Positions 9,154-18,294 are shown, counted from the stretch's first letter. The stretch is 64,000 nt of DNA from Halomonas lysinitropha (GCF_902500215.1 NZ_CABVOU010000027.1:243406-307405), one strand, 5' to 3'. Notes: a model not told the origin generated them from the sequence alone. Translations and numbers: made by a program.

Positions 9154-9927
9154 ATGGTGATCGGACTGCTGCAGTGTGATGACGTGGCGCCGGAGCTACG
9201 TGGGACCCACGGCAACTATCCCGAAATGTTCGAGGCGTTGTTCCATCGCGTGGACCCGACCCTGCAGTTTCGCGTCTGGCGCTGCCTGGACGGCGAGATT
9301 CCCGAGGATGTCGAGGCGGTAGATGCGTGGCTGACCACGGGAGCGAAGTTCGGGGTCAATGATGACCTGCCCTGGATCGCCGAACTCGAGGCCTTCGTGC
9401 GCGAGCTCTGGGCCGCCGGAAAGCCGCTGGTGGGCATCTGCTTCGGCCATCAGCTGATAGCGAAGGCCCTGGGTGGCGAGGTGGCGAAGAGCCGCAAGGG
9501 CTGGGGCGTGGGGCTGTCATTCAACCGGGTCACCGAGCGGGCCGACTGGATGGCCCCCTGGCAGCCGAAACTCGACCTGGTGGTGAGTCATCAGGACCAG
9601 GTCGAGCGCCTGCCGGAGGGTGCCCGGGTGCTGGGTGGCAGTGCCTTTTGTCCCAGTTACCTGATGCAGCTCGGTGAGCACTTCCTGGGGATTCAAGGCC
9701 ACCCCGAGTTCACCAGCGCGTACTCGCGTGACCTGATGGCGCTGCGTGCCGATCTGATCGGTGACCATCGGGTGCGTGAGGGAGTGTCATCGCTATCGGC
9801 GCCGGCGGACGACATCCTGATTGTGCGCTGGATCCTGGCCTTCGTGAATCGAGCCATCGAGATCCGCCAGAACGATCATCAGGCCTCGCCACGATGGCCG
9901 GGACCGAACGCAAGACCGGGGCCCTGA
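9154..9927 (+). CDS. Class I glutamine amidotransferase-like protein
   Basis: A 257-residue stand-alone GATase1 domain resembling the glutaminase half of GMP synthase. The nucleophile lies in GICFGHQ (about residue 95) and the His-Glu pair in GHPEF (about residue 185). Without an attached synthetase its acceptor is unknown; relatives are annotated as GMP-synthase-like or gamma-glutamyl hydrolases. ATG 9154 has GAGAGGAA at 9141-9148; an alternative ATG at 9133 adds seven residues. It converges with the amino acid ABC cluster. Confidence 0.85.
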   Translation: MVIGLLQCDDVAPELRGTHGNYPEMFEALFHRVDPTLQFRVWRCLDGEIPEDVEAVDAWLTTGAKFGVNDDLPWIAELEAFVRELWAAGKPLVGICFGHQLIAKALGGEVAKSRKGWGVGLSFNRVTERADWMAPWQPKLDLVVSHQDQVERLPEGARVLGGSAFCPSYLMQLGEHFLGIQGHPEFTSAYSRDLMALRADLIGDHRVREGVSSLSAPADDILIVRWILAFVNRAIEIRQNDHQASPRWPGPNARPGP

Positions 9928-9937
9928 GGCCCCGGTC
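9914..9937. terminator. Hairpin between convergent genes
   Basis: GACCGGGGCC / GGCCCCGGTC, a perfect 10-bp stem with a CTGA loop. The loop contains the stop codon of the amidotransferase gene. T-runs are weak on both sides, so it may act as a bidirectional terminator or mRNA stabiliser. Confidence 0.6.
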
Positions 9938-9964
9938 GTATCGGCTGACGCTTTATCGTTCGAT

Positions 9965-10735
9965 TCACTCCGTACCGAAGTACTTCTCGTGAATCTCCTC
10001 GTAGGTGCCGTTGTCCTGCAGCGTCTCCAGGGCCACGTTGAAAGCCTCGGCCAGTTCCTGGTCGCGCTGGCGGAAGGCGATGCCGAAGCCTTCACCGAAG
10101 TACTCCTTGGGCTCGGTGATCTTCTCGCCGACCAGCTTGTAGTTTCCGGCGTCACTGTCGAGCAGGGTGGACTTGCCGATCGGGAAGTCGAGGAAGACCG
10201 CGTCGAGGCGACCGGAATCCATGTCCAGCACCATGTCGTCGGCGGTGGCGTAGCGATTGACGTCGGCCACGTCGCCGTACATGTCGGTCACGTAGTTGTC
10301 CTGCAGGGTGCCGCGCTGCACGCCGAGGGTCATGCCCTCGAGGGTCTCTTCAGACGGGGTACCGATCTCCACGTCGCTGGGGGCGAACCAGGCCGACGGC
10401 GGGGTGATGTAGGGGTCGGAGAAGAGTACCTGCTCGCGACGCTGCTCGTTGATGGTCATCGAGGACATGATGGCGTCGTACTTGCGCGCCTGGAGGCCGG
10501 GGATGATGCCGTCCCAGCCCTGCACGACCCACTCGCACTGGATGCCGATCTCGGCGCACAGAGCGTTGCCCAGGTCGATGTCGAAGCCCGTCAGCTCGCC
10601 GTCGGGGGTGCGGTACTCCATGGGCTCGTAGGGCACGTCGACGCCGATGCGGATGTCGCGTACCTCGGCATTGGCGCTGCCGGCGACCAGGGCGGCGCCG
10701 AACACGCCGAGGCTCAGGATCTTGTGTAGCTTCAT
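9965..10735 (-). CDS. Polar amino acid ABC transporter, periplasmic binding protein
   Basis: Type 3 solute-binding protein of 256 residues with a signal peptide (residues 1-23, cut after SANA). It has the family's GFDIDLGNALC motif, the WDGIIPGLQARKYDAI block and IMSSMTINEQR that line the amino acid site, as in lysine/arginine/ornithine and histidine receptors. It is the last gene of a minus-strand importer cluster (ATPase, two permeases, receptor), separated from the permeases by 146 bases, which may allow its own promoter. Neighbouring astE suggests arginine or another basic amino acid as ligand; this is inference. Confidence 0.92.
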   Translation of the reverse strand: MKLHKILSLGVFGAALVAGSANAEVRDIRIGVDVPYEPMEYRTPDGELTGFDIDLGNALCAEIGIQCEWVVQGWDGIIPGLQARKYDAIMSSMTINEQRREQVLFSDPYITPPSAWFAPSDVEIGTPSEETLEGMTLGVQRGTLQDNYVTDMYGDVADVNRYATADDMVLDMDSGRLDAVFLDFPIGKSTLLDSDAGNYKLVGEKITEPKEYFGEGFGIAFRQRDQELAEAFNVALETLQDNGTYEEIHEKYFGTE

Positions 10736-10881
10736 GGGTGTCTTCCCGTGTTGTTGGTGGTTTCACCTCGTGGGTGATGACGGGCCCACCATAGCGGATG
10801 CCGGGGTCCGTCTGAAAGGGGAGCCAGTCGCTTTCAAACGCCGGTTCCCAACGCTTGTTTTACGCTCATCGGCGGTGCCTG

Positions 10882-11613
10882 TCAGCCGCTGGCCGGTTTG
10901 AGATGTGCCAGCAGGCGCCGTTCCAGGTAGCGGAACAGGTAGAGAATGGCGAACGTCAGGCACAGATAGATGGCCGCGACGAACAGGAAGGCCTCGAAGG
11001 GCGCGTAGTAGCGCGCATAGACGAAACGGGCTGCCCCGGTCAGGTCCATGATGGTGACCACGCTGGCGATGGCGCTGGCGTGGAGCATGAAGATCACCTC
11101 GTTGCCGTAGGCGGGCAGGGCGCGCCGGAAGGCGCTGGGCAGCACGATACGACGCAGCATCAGCCCCCGGGACATGCCGTAGGCCCTTGCGGCCTCGATC
11201 TCCCCGCGGGCCGTGGACTTGATGGCGCCGCGGAAGATCTCGGTGGTGTAGGCCGCGGTGTTGAGGGTGAAGGCGATCAGCGCCGGCACGAAGGGTTTCT
11301 CGAGGATCACCCACAGCCAGGTCTCCTGGATCCCCTCGACGAACACCACGCCGTAGTAGATCAGATAGAGCTGGACCAGCAGTGGCGTGCCGCGGAACAC
11401 GTAGCAGTAGAGGAAGATCGGCAGGCTGATCCAGCGGTGCTTCGAGCCGCGGCCGATGGCCAGCGGTACCGCCATGACCAGGCCGATGATCAGCGACAGG
11501 AATACCAGCTGCACGGTAGTGACCAGGCCTTCGCCGTAGAAGCCGAGGGTCTGCAGGGTGAAGATACTGTTGTCGGCGAGCTGGGTTTCCAGCCAGTTCA
11601 TCAGGGCTTCCAT
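10882..11613 (-). CDS. Polar amino acid ABC transporter permease (HisM type)
   Basis: Membrane subunit of 243 residues with five predicted TM helices and the ABC permease coupling motif (EIEAARAYGMSRGLMLRRIV, about residues 135-154). GGGAGG lies 7 bases before ATG 11613, and the start overlaps the stop of the preceding permease (TGATG), so the two permeases are translated together. It pairs with the HisQ-type subunit to form the channel. Confidence 0.92.
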   Translation of the reverse strand: MEALMNWLETQLADNSIFTLQTLGFYGEGLVTTVQLVFLSLIIGLVMAVPLAIGRGSKHRWISLPIFLYCYVFRGTPLLVQLYLIYYGVVFVEGIQETWLWVILEKPFVPALIAFTLNTAAYTTEIFRGAIKSTARGEIEAARAYGMSRGLMLRRIVLPSAFRRALPAYGNEVIFMLHASAIASVVTIMDLTGAARFVYARYYAPFEAFLFVAAIYLCLTFAILYLFRYLERRLLAHLKPASG

Positions 11614-12317
11614 CAGTCTGCCTCCCGGTAGCCGACGTCATAGCGCTTCTGCAGCCGTGCGAAGCCCCACTCCGAGACCGTGGCGATCAGCAGATAGACG
11701 GCGGCGACGATGATCATGAACGTGAAGGGTTCACGGGTGGCCTTGGAGGCCTCGGCGGCCACGCGAACCATGTCGGTTAGGCCGATCACCGAGACCAGAG
11801 CGGTGGTCTTGAGCAGCACCATCCAGTTGTTGGAGAGTCCCGGAATGGCATGGCGCATCATCTGCGGGAAACGGATGCGCCGGAACACCAGCCAGTGGTT
11901 CATGCCGTAGGCACGCCCGGCCTCGATCTGGCCGCTGTCCACTGCCAGGAAGGCGCCACGGAAGGTCTCGCCCATGTAGGCGCCGAAGATCAGCCCGATG
12001 GTGACCACGCCGGCGACGAACTCGTTGACGTTGATGAAGATATCCCATCCGAAGCGCTCGTAGAGCTGGTCGGTGACCATGTTGATGCCGATCTGGCCGC
12101 CGAAGAACATCAGCATCATCAGCACCAGGTCGGGCACGCCGCGGATGACCGTGGTGTAGACGGTGCCGATGCGATGGGCCAGCCAGTTGCGCGACATCTT
12201 GGCGCTGGCGGTGAGCAGGCCCAGCACGATGGCAAGGATCAGCGAAAGTACCGCCAGTTCGATGGTGATCAGGGCCCCTTCCGCGAGACGCGGGCCGTAG
12301 CCGTGCAGGTCGATCAT
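11613..12317 (-). CDS. Polar amino acid ABC transporter permease (HisQ type)
   Basis: A 234-residue membrane subunit with five TM helices and the EAA-type loop SGQIEAGRAYGMNHWLVFRR near residues 127-146 that contacts the ATPase. It lies 24 bases downstream of the ATPase gene and overlaps the next permease by one base. The HisQ-type features (GYGPRLAEGALITIELAVLS at the N-terminus) match the lysine/arginine/histidine subgroup. Confidence 0.92.
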   Translation of the reverse strand: MIDLHGYGPRLAEGALITIELAVLSLILAIVLGLLTASAKMSRNWLAHRIGTVYTTVIRGVPDLVLMMLMFFGGQIGINMVTDQLYERFGWDIFINVNEFVAGVVTIGLIFGAYMGETFRGAFLAVDSGQIEAGRAYGMNHWLVFRRIRFPQMMRHAIPGLSNNWMVLLKTTALVSVIGLTDMVRVAAEASKATREPFTFMIIVAAVYLLIATVSEWGFARLQKRYDVGYREAD

Positions 12318-12341
12318 GGATGTCTCCTCGTCCGGGTCGCC

Positions 12342-13112
12342 TCAGTGCTTGGGCGCCAGGAACTGCTTGAGTCGTTCGGAGCTCGGGTTGCCCAGGACCT
12401 CATCCGGCGGGCCGGCTTCCTCGACTCGTCCCTGATGCAGGTAGATCACCTGGGAGGAGACGTCACGGGCGAAGGACATCTCGTGGGTGACCACGATCAT
12501 GGTGCGGCCCTCTTCGGCGAGGTCGCGCATCACCTTCAGCACGTCGCCGACCAGTTCCGGGTCCAGTGCCGAGGTCGGCTCGTCGAAGAGCATCACTTCC
12601 GGGTCCATGGCCAGTGCCCGGGCGATGGCGCCACGCTGCTGCTGGCCACCGGACATCTGGGCCGGGTAGTAGTCGGCATGCTCTCCCAGGCCCACCCGTT
12701 CGAGCAGCTGACGGGCGTGGCCGATCGCCTCCTTCCTGGGCTTGCCGAGCACATGGATCGGGGCCTCGATGACGTTCTCCAGCAGCGTCATGTGGGCCCA
12801 GAGGTTGAAGCTCTGGAAGACCATGGAGAGCTTGGCGCGCATGCGCACCACCTGCTTCCAGTCGGCGGGTTCGCGGCCGTGTTTCGTCTGCTTGAAGCGG
12901 ATCTCTTCGCCGTGGACGATCACATCGCCCTCGTCGGGCTGCTCGAGCAGGTTCATGCAGCGCAGGAAGGTGCTCTTGCCGGAACCGGAGGCGCCGATCA
13001 GGGTGATCACATCGCCCTTGTGCGCCTTCAGGGAGAGGCCCTTGAGGACCTCGGCGTCGCCGAAGCGCTTGGTGATATTGCGCACTTCCAGCGGAATCGG
13101 GGTATCGGCCAT
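12342..13112 (-). CDS. Polar amino acid ABC transporter ATP-binding protein (HisP type)
   Basis: Cytoplasmic ATPase of 256 residues that powers the importer. Visible motifs are Walker [10 protein letters not shown] (about residues 37-45), Q-loop FQSFNLW, signature [14 protein letters not shown] and Walker [13 protein letters not shown], followed by the H-loop VTHEM. The long insert between Walker A and the Q-loop ([20 protein letters not shown]) is typical of HisP-like subunits. It is the first gene of the minus-strand cluster; the 221 bases upstream to 13333 hold its promoter but no clear operator was recognised. Confidence 0.94.
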   Translation of the reverse strand: MADTPIPLEVRNITKRFGDAEVLKGLSLKAHKGDVITLIGASGSGKSTFLRCMNLLEQPDEGDVIVHGEEIRFKQTKHGREPADWKQVVRMRAKLSMVFQSFNLWAHMTLLENVIEAPIHVLGKPRKEAIGHARQLLERVGLGEHADYYPAQMSGGQQQRGAIARALAMDPEVMLFDEPTSALDPELVGDVLKVMRDLAEEGRTMIVVTHEMSFARDVSSQVIYLHQGRVEEAGPPDEVLGNPSSERLKQFLAPKH

Positions 13113-13333
13113 GTAACGGGCTCCAGATCGTGGGCGGTCCGCCGCATCGAGGGTCGGTCGGCGCGGTTCGGGATCAAGACCGGGGATCGAAAATAGATGA
13201 TTCTAACAGGCCGGAGCATTTCCGGAGGGGGGCCGCGACGAGCCGGGCATTCTACCTTGGTCCGGTAGGGGGATGGCATGGGGCATGGGGATTCTCCTGG
13301 CGGTTGTTGTTGTGAGGTGCCGAGGTGAGGGGG

Positions 13334-14320
13334 TCAGTCCGGCGGTGGGCTCGGAACGACCAGCAGCGCCGCCCGGGCCCCGATCTCGACCTCGGCGTTG
13401 GGAAAGACAACCGATAGCGGAGTCTCCCCGACCCGGGTCTCGCCGGCGACGGCGTCTTCTGCCAGCCGTGTGCCTGGCGGGAACTCGGTGAAGTTGGGGG
13501 TATCATCGGGAAAGCAGAGCCGAAACGCCTCGCTGTGTCGCAGCAGCTCGTGCTCGGCGCGGAAGAAGGTCATGGCGCGGGGGTCGCCGGCGTCTGGCTC
13601 ACGACCCTCGACCAGCGCCTCGAGCAACCGGCCCATGGGGGCCAGCGGCGCCAGGTCGTTGTGGCCGAACGGCAGGGCACGCCCCAGTTCCAGGGTAAAG
13701 GTCGCCGCACCATGGTAGTGCTTCGAATAGTGCGAGAAGGTCCAGCTGTGACGGTGCTGGTGTAGCACCGCCTGGATGCCGGCGGCCGCCAGCCAGCACC
13801 AATGCTCGTGGGGCGTCGGCGCGTCTGCGAAGGGCTCGACCACGAAACGCGGGAAGCGACTGTCGCGGATCGCCGTATGCAGGTCGTAGTGCAGGCGGGA
13901 GAGGCCGGCATGGCGGGCGTAGAAGGCGTCTACCGCGGCCATCAGCGCCCGGGCTCGGTCGGGCTCGTCACCCGTCTCCGCGAGATCGCGGCGGAACAGC
14001 CGATTGAGGTTGGTGGTGACATAGCGCTGGCCGCGCCGGATGGCCTCGGGGTTTCCCAGGATCACCAGCAGCGGCGCTCCCAGATGCAGCAGCCCGGCTT
14101 CCAGGCGGGCGAGGGACTCGCCCAGCATCTCCATGGGAGCCGTCTCGTTGCCGTGGACGCCGACCGAGAGCACACAGGCCCTCGCCTCGATGGCGAGGGA
14201 GTCCGGCACGAGTTCGAGCACTCCCGAAGCGACTATCCGGAAACGCCCACCCGGAACCCTGCCTTCGGTGGGAGAGCAGGTGTGGCCTTTCAGACCCTGG
14301 TCGAACCACTCAGCCAGCAT
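13334..14320 (-). CDS. astE: Succinylglutamate desuccinylase AstE
   Basis: Zinc hydrolase of 328 residues that splits N-succinylglutamate to succinate and glutamate, last step of the arginine succinyltransferase pathway. Zinc ligands are visible in GVHGNETAPMEML (HxxE) and LHYDLHTAIRDS (the second His), and the family motif TLELGRALPFG is present. Start 14320 gives normal family length; open frame upstream only overlaps the preceding gene. It overlaps the DUF1338 gene end by 11 bases, so they are coupled. The other ast genes are not in this window. Confidence 0.92.
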   Translation of the reverse strand: MLAEWFDQGLKGHTCSPTEGRVPGGRFRIVASGVLELVPDSLAIEARACVLSVGVHGNETAPMEMLGESLARLEAGLLHLGAPLLVILGNPEAIRRGQRYVTTNLNRLFRRDLAETGDEPDRARALMAAVDAFYARHAGLSRLHYDLHTAIRDSRFPRFVVEPFADAPTPHEHWCWLAAAGIQAVLHQHRHSWTFSHYSKHYHGAATFTLELGRALPFGHNDLAPLAPMGRLLEALVEGREPDAGDPRAMTFFRAEHELLRHSEAFRLCFPDDTPNFTEFPPGTRLAEDAVAGETRVGETPLSVVFPNAEVEIGARAALLVVPSPPPD

Positions 14321-15137
14321 GGCCGGGATGGGCGTCGGTGGACTCGAAGATACGGTCGGCGCTGGCGGCGACGAAGCCCTGGTAGAGCTGGCCCTCGGCA
14401 TCCGGGTAGCGGCGAGCGAACTCGTAGTAGCAGGTGGGGATCTCCTCCACCCGCCCGCCGGAGAAGGTGAAGGGCATGCGGTCGGCGAGTGTCGAGGCCT
14501 GCTCCAGCAGTACCTCGGGGGAACCCTTGATGCGTCCACCGGAGGCATTGATGGCCAATCCCAACGACTCGACCTTGGCCAGCAGTTTCTCCAGGGTGTC
14601 GTGGTAGCGCAGGTGGTTGACGCTGACCGTGAAGTGGTTGGCTCGCAGCCCGATGATCGACAGCCAGGCGGCGTAATCGCTCTCCTTCGCCAGGGTGCAG
14701 TATTCCCCCCAGGTCGGTGCTTCCCAGAGACGGCCGGCCCACATCACCTCGGGCGAGGCGATCCGGGCAGGATCGATCTGGTCCACCAGCTCGTCGATGA
14801 TCTCCTGGGCAGGTGCCGATAGCTCTCGGCACTTCAGCTCCGAGAGGAACACCCTGGGCTGGTCCTCACGCGGCGGCAGGTAGCCCCAGGCACGCAGCTT
14901 CTTGGCCTCGAAGTCGTACGGCTCCAGCCGGGTGTAGCCGAGTGCCAGCAGGTGCGGCTCGAGGTCGGCCAGGCGAATGGGGCCACGGTCGAAGGTGCGG
15001 AAGGCCACATGGTCGTTGACGATGGTCTCGCCATCGGCGACCAGAGCATCATGGATGCGACTCGCCTGGGGCGTCATGGCGGTGTAGTCGTCCCAGAGGC
15101 GCGAGAAGAACTGCTCGAGGCTCATGTCGGAAGGCAT
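14310..15137 (-). CDS. DUF1338 (2-oxoadipate dioxygenase-like) protein
   Basis: A 275-residue VOC-fold protein of the DUF1338 family. Candidate metal ligands are the histidine in VNDHVAFRTF, the histidine in LRANHFTVSVNH and the glutamate in TCYYEFARR, the three positions used by the longer relative HglS, which converts 2-oxoadipate to D-2-hydroxyglutarate in lysine catabolism. Short versions like this often sit beside astE, as here, but their substrate is not settled. Start 15137 (AGGTG 6 bases upstream) is preferred; an ATG at 15125 is possible. Confidence 0.82.
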   Translation of the reverse strand: MPSDMSLEQFFSRLWDDYTAMTPQASRIHDALVADGETIVNDHVAFRTFDRGPIRLADLEPHLLALGYTRLEPYDFEAKKLRAWGYLPPREDQPRVFLSELKCRELSAPAQEIIDELVDQIDPARIASPEVMWAGRLWEAPTWGEYCTLAKESDYAAWLSIIGLRANHFTVSVNHLRYHDTLEKLLAKVESLGLAINASGGRIKGSPEVLLEQASTLADRMPFTFSGGRVEEIPTCYYEFARRYPDAEGQLYQGFVAASADRIFESTDAHPGHAG

Positions 15138-15362
15138 GCGGGCACCTGTTGTCGATGTTGTGGTAATTGGTGACACCATCCCGTTCGTCGCTGGTGAACT
15201 CAAGGACGAAGGTCGGTCAGATGAAAATGGTGGGGCCCGGAGTGAAAATCTCGATCAGCGGCGGGCTGACCGGAATTCAGCAGCTGCCGTGACCTTTGCA
15301 CGATGGGGAACAGGGCCTTCTGCGACTAGACTGGCATCGTCGCCTGCCACCAGGAGATCATC

Positions 15363-16223
15363 ATGCCCGACCAGGCCCGTCACCTCGATGCCCACTACGA
15401 TGCGCCTGCCGAGCGAGGCGAGCAAAGCCTGTCGACGCGACTGCGAGCGGCCTTCCGCGAGGCGGGGTGCGACCCCGACCACCTCAGCCTGGAAGAGATC
15501 GCCGGCATCGACCAGTTGCACCTGGGCGGACGACGGGCCAGCCGCTCCCTGGCGGTGCTGGGGCGCCTCGCCGCCGGCAGCCGGGTGCTGGACGTGGGGT
15601 GTGGCACCGGCGGGGCGAGCCGACTGCTGGCGGCTGAGTTCGGCGCCGAGGCGACCGGGCTGGATATCACCGCCGCCTTCGTGGAAGTGGCCGGCTGGCT
15701 GAGTCGTGCCACCGGACTCGACGAGAGTACACGTTTCCTCTGCGCCGATGCGGCTCACATGCCGCTCGCGGATGGCACCTTCGATGTGGTGTGGTGCCAG
15801 CACGCGCTGATGAACATGCCAGATATCGCCGCGGTACTCGCCGAGTGGCAGCGAGTGCTGGTGTCCGGCGGCACGTTGCTGCTCCACGAAGTGGTGGCCG
15901 GTGACGACCGCTTGCCGCTCAGCCTGCCGGTTCCCTGGGCACGGAGCATCGAGACCAGCCATCTTCGCCCTCGGCAGTCCCTGGAAGCAGTGCTGGCCGA
16001 GAGCGGTTTCGCCCCGGTGGTGGTGCGGGACGTCACCGAGGAAGCCCTTGCCTGGCGACGCAAGCACAGCCGTCGGGAGGGTTCCGTCGCAACGTCGCCG
16101 CCAACCCTGCCCGGGCCGGCACTGATCTTCGGCGAGGTCTTTGCCGAGATGGGGCGGAACCTGCGCGACAACCTGGCCGCGGACCGGGTGCGGATCCTCG
16201 AAGGGGTGTGGCGCAAGGCGTGA
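15363..16223 (+). CDS. SAM-dependent class I methyltransferase
   Basis: A 286-residue Rossmann methyltransferase with motif I VLDVGCGTGGASRLLA (about residues 75-90), the acidic LDIT after strand 2, and the post-I DAAHMPLADGTFDVVWCQHA. The N-terminal HYDAP and IDQLHLGG segments resemble the UbiE/sarcosine-dimethylglycine methyltransferase group, which in halophiles can make glycine betaine, but no partner gene supports that here. Substrate unknown. It stands alone, divergent from the DUF1338 gene. Confidence 0.85.
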   Translation: MPDQARHLDAHYDAPAERGEQSLSTRLRAAFREAGCDPDHLSLEEIAGIDQLHLGGRRASRSLAVLGRLAAGSRVLDVGCGTGGASRLLAAEFGAEATGLDITAAFVEVAGWLSRATGLDESTRFLCADAAHMPLADGTFDVVWCQHALMNMPDIAAVLAEWQRVLVSGGTLLLHEVVAGDDRLPLSLPVPWARSIETSHLRPRQSLEAVLAESGFAPVVVRDVTEEALAWRRKHSRREGSVATSPPTLPGPALIFGEVFAEMGRNLRDNLAADRVRILEGVWRKA

Positions 16224-16331
16224 CGTTTCGATCAGGTTGGCTGATCGCGTCGATTTTCTTCGCTTCCTTTCGTTTCCGTCGATTTTATACTGGGTGCCGT
16301 TATACAACGGAACCTAGAAGGAGGCATTGCA

Positions 16332-16928
16332 ATGACACGGATACTGGTGCTCTACCATTCCATGTATGGCCATATCGATACCCTGGCCCGCACCGTGGCC
16401 GAAGGTGCCGGCAGTGTCGAGGGTGTCGAAGTCACTCTCAAGCGCGTGCCCGAGACCATGCCTGCCGATGCCTTTGCCAAGGCCGGTGGTCAATCCTTCG
16501 ATACCCCCGAGGCGAACCCCGACGAACTGGCCGACTATGATGCCGTCCTCTTCGGCAGCCCGACCCGCTTCGGCAACATGTCCGCCCAGATGCGGACCTT
16601 CCTCGATCAGACCGGCGGCCTCTGGGCGAACGGCAAGCTGCGTGGCAAGGTGGCCAGCGTCTTCACCTCCACCGGAACCGGCGGTGGCCAGGAGACTACC
16701 ATCACCTCCTTCTGGCACACCCTGGCCCATCACGGCATGGTGATCGTGCCGCTGGGCTATGGTATCGGCGAGCAGTACATCTTCGATCAGGCCGGCGGTG
16801 GCAATCCCTATGGCGCCTCGACCATCGCCGGCGGCGACGGTTCGCGCCAGCCCGACGAGCGCGAACTCAAGATCGCCCACTTCCAGGGTGAGCACGTGGC
16901 ACGCATCGCCGCCAAGCTGGCCGGCTGA
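16332..16928 (+). CDS. wrbA: NAD(P)H:quinone oxidoreductase WrbA
   Basis: Flavodoxin-like, FMN-binding enzyme of 198 residues that reduces quinones by two electrons and protects against redox cycling. The N-terminal [15 protein letters not shown] contains the FMN phosphate loop; [20 protein letters not shown] and the [13 protein letters not shown] loop are diagnostic of WrbA. AAGGAGG at 16317-16323 sets the start. Monocistronic, closed by a strong terminator. Confidence 0.96.
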   Translation: MTRILVLYHSMYGHIDTLARTVAEGAGSVEGVEVTLKRVPETMPADAFAKAGGQSFDTPEANPDELADYDAVLFGSPTRFGNMSAQMRTFLDQTGGLWANGKLRGKVASVFTSTGTGGGQETTITSFWHTLAHHGMVIVPLGYGIGEQYIFDQAGGGNPYGASTIAGGDGSRQPDERELKIAHFQGEHVARIAAKLAG

Positions 16929-16957
16929 CGCTACACACGGGGAATCTCGCGACAGAC

Positions 16958-17004
16958 AAGGCCCCATCCGGGCTTCCCCGACGGGAAAGCGGATGGGGCC
17001 TTTT
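16958..17004 (+). terminator. Intrinsic terminator of wrbA
   Basis: Stem AAGGCCCCATCCG (16958-16970) / CGGATGGGGCCTT (16990-17002) with a 19-base loop, followed by TTTT at 17001-17004. Confidence 0.85.
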
Positions 17005-17064
17005 CGTCGCTGTGACTCAGCTGCCGGATCACACGGACACCGTTCTCGAGTTTTTTGGGTTTGC

Positions 17065-17078
17065 TTAACCTGGATCAA
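17065..17078 (+). promoter_or_regulatory. Weak FNR/ANR-like site
   Basis: TTAAC-CTGG-ATCAA matches 8 of 10 positions of TTGAT-N4-ATCAA, with a perfect right half. It is centred about 81 bases before the ATG of the ferritin-like gene. The -10 expected for a class II promoter is poor, so the call is tentative. Confidence 0.3.
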
Positions 17079-17152
17079 GGCGTTCCATGGGCATCCCATG
17101 GTTACGTCACGGCTAGAGTGCACGAGGCTCGACAACACGGGGGTGCGATACA

Positions 17153-17635
17153 ATGTCAAACAGCATGCTTGAAAGCCCGATCCGCTGCTGTCTGCCGGAA
17201 GAGGAATTTCTCCTGGCCTGGGATCACGAGTTAGAGGAGATGCACCGTTACCGCGGGTTCGCCCTGTGCTTCCTGCCCACCCACCCTTCCATCAGTCGCC
17301 TGATGGTGGCCCTGGGCATCGAGTGTGAAGAACGTCTGGACAGCCTGTTGGCGTCGGCCGAGGGTCTGGGGCTGGGCGAGAAACTCAGGCATCGCGGCCT
17401 CAGCCCTGAATTGCAGGCGGAACTGCGTCGAGAGCATTTCTTCGTGGTGGATGACGGCATCGCGCGATTGACCCTGGCCCAAGTGCTGCTTGCTGCCTGC
17501 AACTCCTGGCAGTTCTATCGTCTGATTCTGGATTCCTGCAGCTCCCAAGAGCTCTGTGTCATCCTCAGGCATTTCGTCGATCAGAAGGACAACGCCTGCC
17601 GGGTCCTCGAGGAGGTCCAGGAGTTTCTGGGGTAG
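17153..17635 (+). CDS. Hypothetical protein, degenerate ferritin-like bundle
   Basis: A 160-residue protein without a recognised name. It appears all-helical, with two helix pairs: helix 1 ELEEMHRYRGFAL resembles the E-x2-H helix of rubrerythrin-like diiron bundles, helix 2 holds ECEERLDSL, and helix 4 HFVDQKDNACRVLEEV sits where another ligand pair would be. Several ligand positions expected for diiron binding are replaced, so it may have lost the metal site or bind something else. Five cysteines are scattered and not in a metal motif. It starts at ATG 17153 and lies alone between wrbA and the convergent phosphoesterase gene. Confidence 0.7.
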   Translation: MSNSMLESPIRCCLPEEEFLLAWDHELEEMHRYRGFALCFLPTHPSISRLMVALGIECEERLDSLLASAEGLGLGEKLRHRGLSPELQAELRREHFFVVDDGIARLTLAQVLLAACNSWQFYRLILDSCSSQELCVILRHFVDQKDNACRVLEEVQEFLG

Positions 17636-17679
17636 CTGCGTTACCGGCTTCGACGCCAGGGCTCAGCGGACTGTGAAAA

Positions 17680-18294
17680 TCAGGGATCTTCCTCATCGGC
17701 GATCTGGTCGAGGGTGCGGCCACTGAGCACGCTTTCGGGTTCGGTGTGGGTCGGTTTTCGCCGGGCATCGGCGCCCTCGTCGTCCATCTTGACCAGCAGC
17801 CAGTTCTCCTCCCTGCCCCCCATCCTGCTGTGGATCAACGCATAGCCACCGCGTAGCTTCCTGCCTTCCAGCCAGACCTCGATCTGGCCTTTCTCCAGCG
17901 ACTCCCTCATGGAGAGGGAATTTCCCTTCTCGTCCTGTTTCAAGTTGCGATAGGGCCCTGCATCCCAGACCAGTACAGTGCCTGCCCCATAGCGGCCCGG
18001 CGGGATCACCCCCTCGAAATCCGCATAGTCGAGAGGATGATCCTCCACCCTCACCGCCAGGCGTTTCTCGGCAGGATCGGTAGAAGGTCCCTTGGGTACC
18101 GCCCAGGACGTCAGGGTGCCGTCGATCTCGAGGCGAAAATCGAAGTGCTCGGAAGAGGCGTCGTGATGCTGGATGACGAAGAGGGGGTTGCCTTTCTGCC
18201 GCCAGCCGCTGGACCCCTTGCCCCGTGGCTCGGGTGACTCGCGAAAATCACGCTTGCTGCGGTAGGGCCCCAGGCGCTTCTCGTTATCTTGCAT
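17680..18294 (-). CDS. Stand-alone LigD-type 3'-phosphoesterase domain protein
   Basis: A 204-residue protein equal to the phosphoesterase module of bacterial non-homologous end-joining ligase D, which trims 3' ends at breaks. The core FVIQHHDASSEHFDFRLEID contains the His/Asp/Arg residues of the active site; RVEDHPLDYADFEGVIPPG and GTVLVWDAGPY are strongly conserved LigD PE segments. No ligase, polymerase or Ku gene is nearby, so this is a separate PE protein with its own role or acting in trans. GAGGAG five bases before ATG 18294 sets the start; a longer open frame merely overlaps the upstream gene. Confidence 0.9.
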   Translation of the reverse strand: MQDNEKRLGPYRSKRDFRESPEPRGKGSSGWRQKGNPLFVIQHHDASSEHFDFRLEIDGTLTSWAVPKGPSTDPAEKRLAVRVEDHPLDYADFEGVIPPGRYGAGTVLVWDAGPYRNLKQDEKGNSLSMRESLEKGQIEVWLEGRKLRGGYALIHSRMGGREENWLLVKMDDEGADARRKPTHTEPESVLSGRTLDQIADEEDP

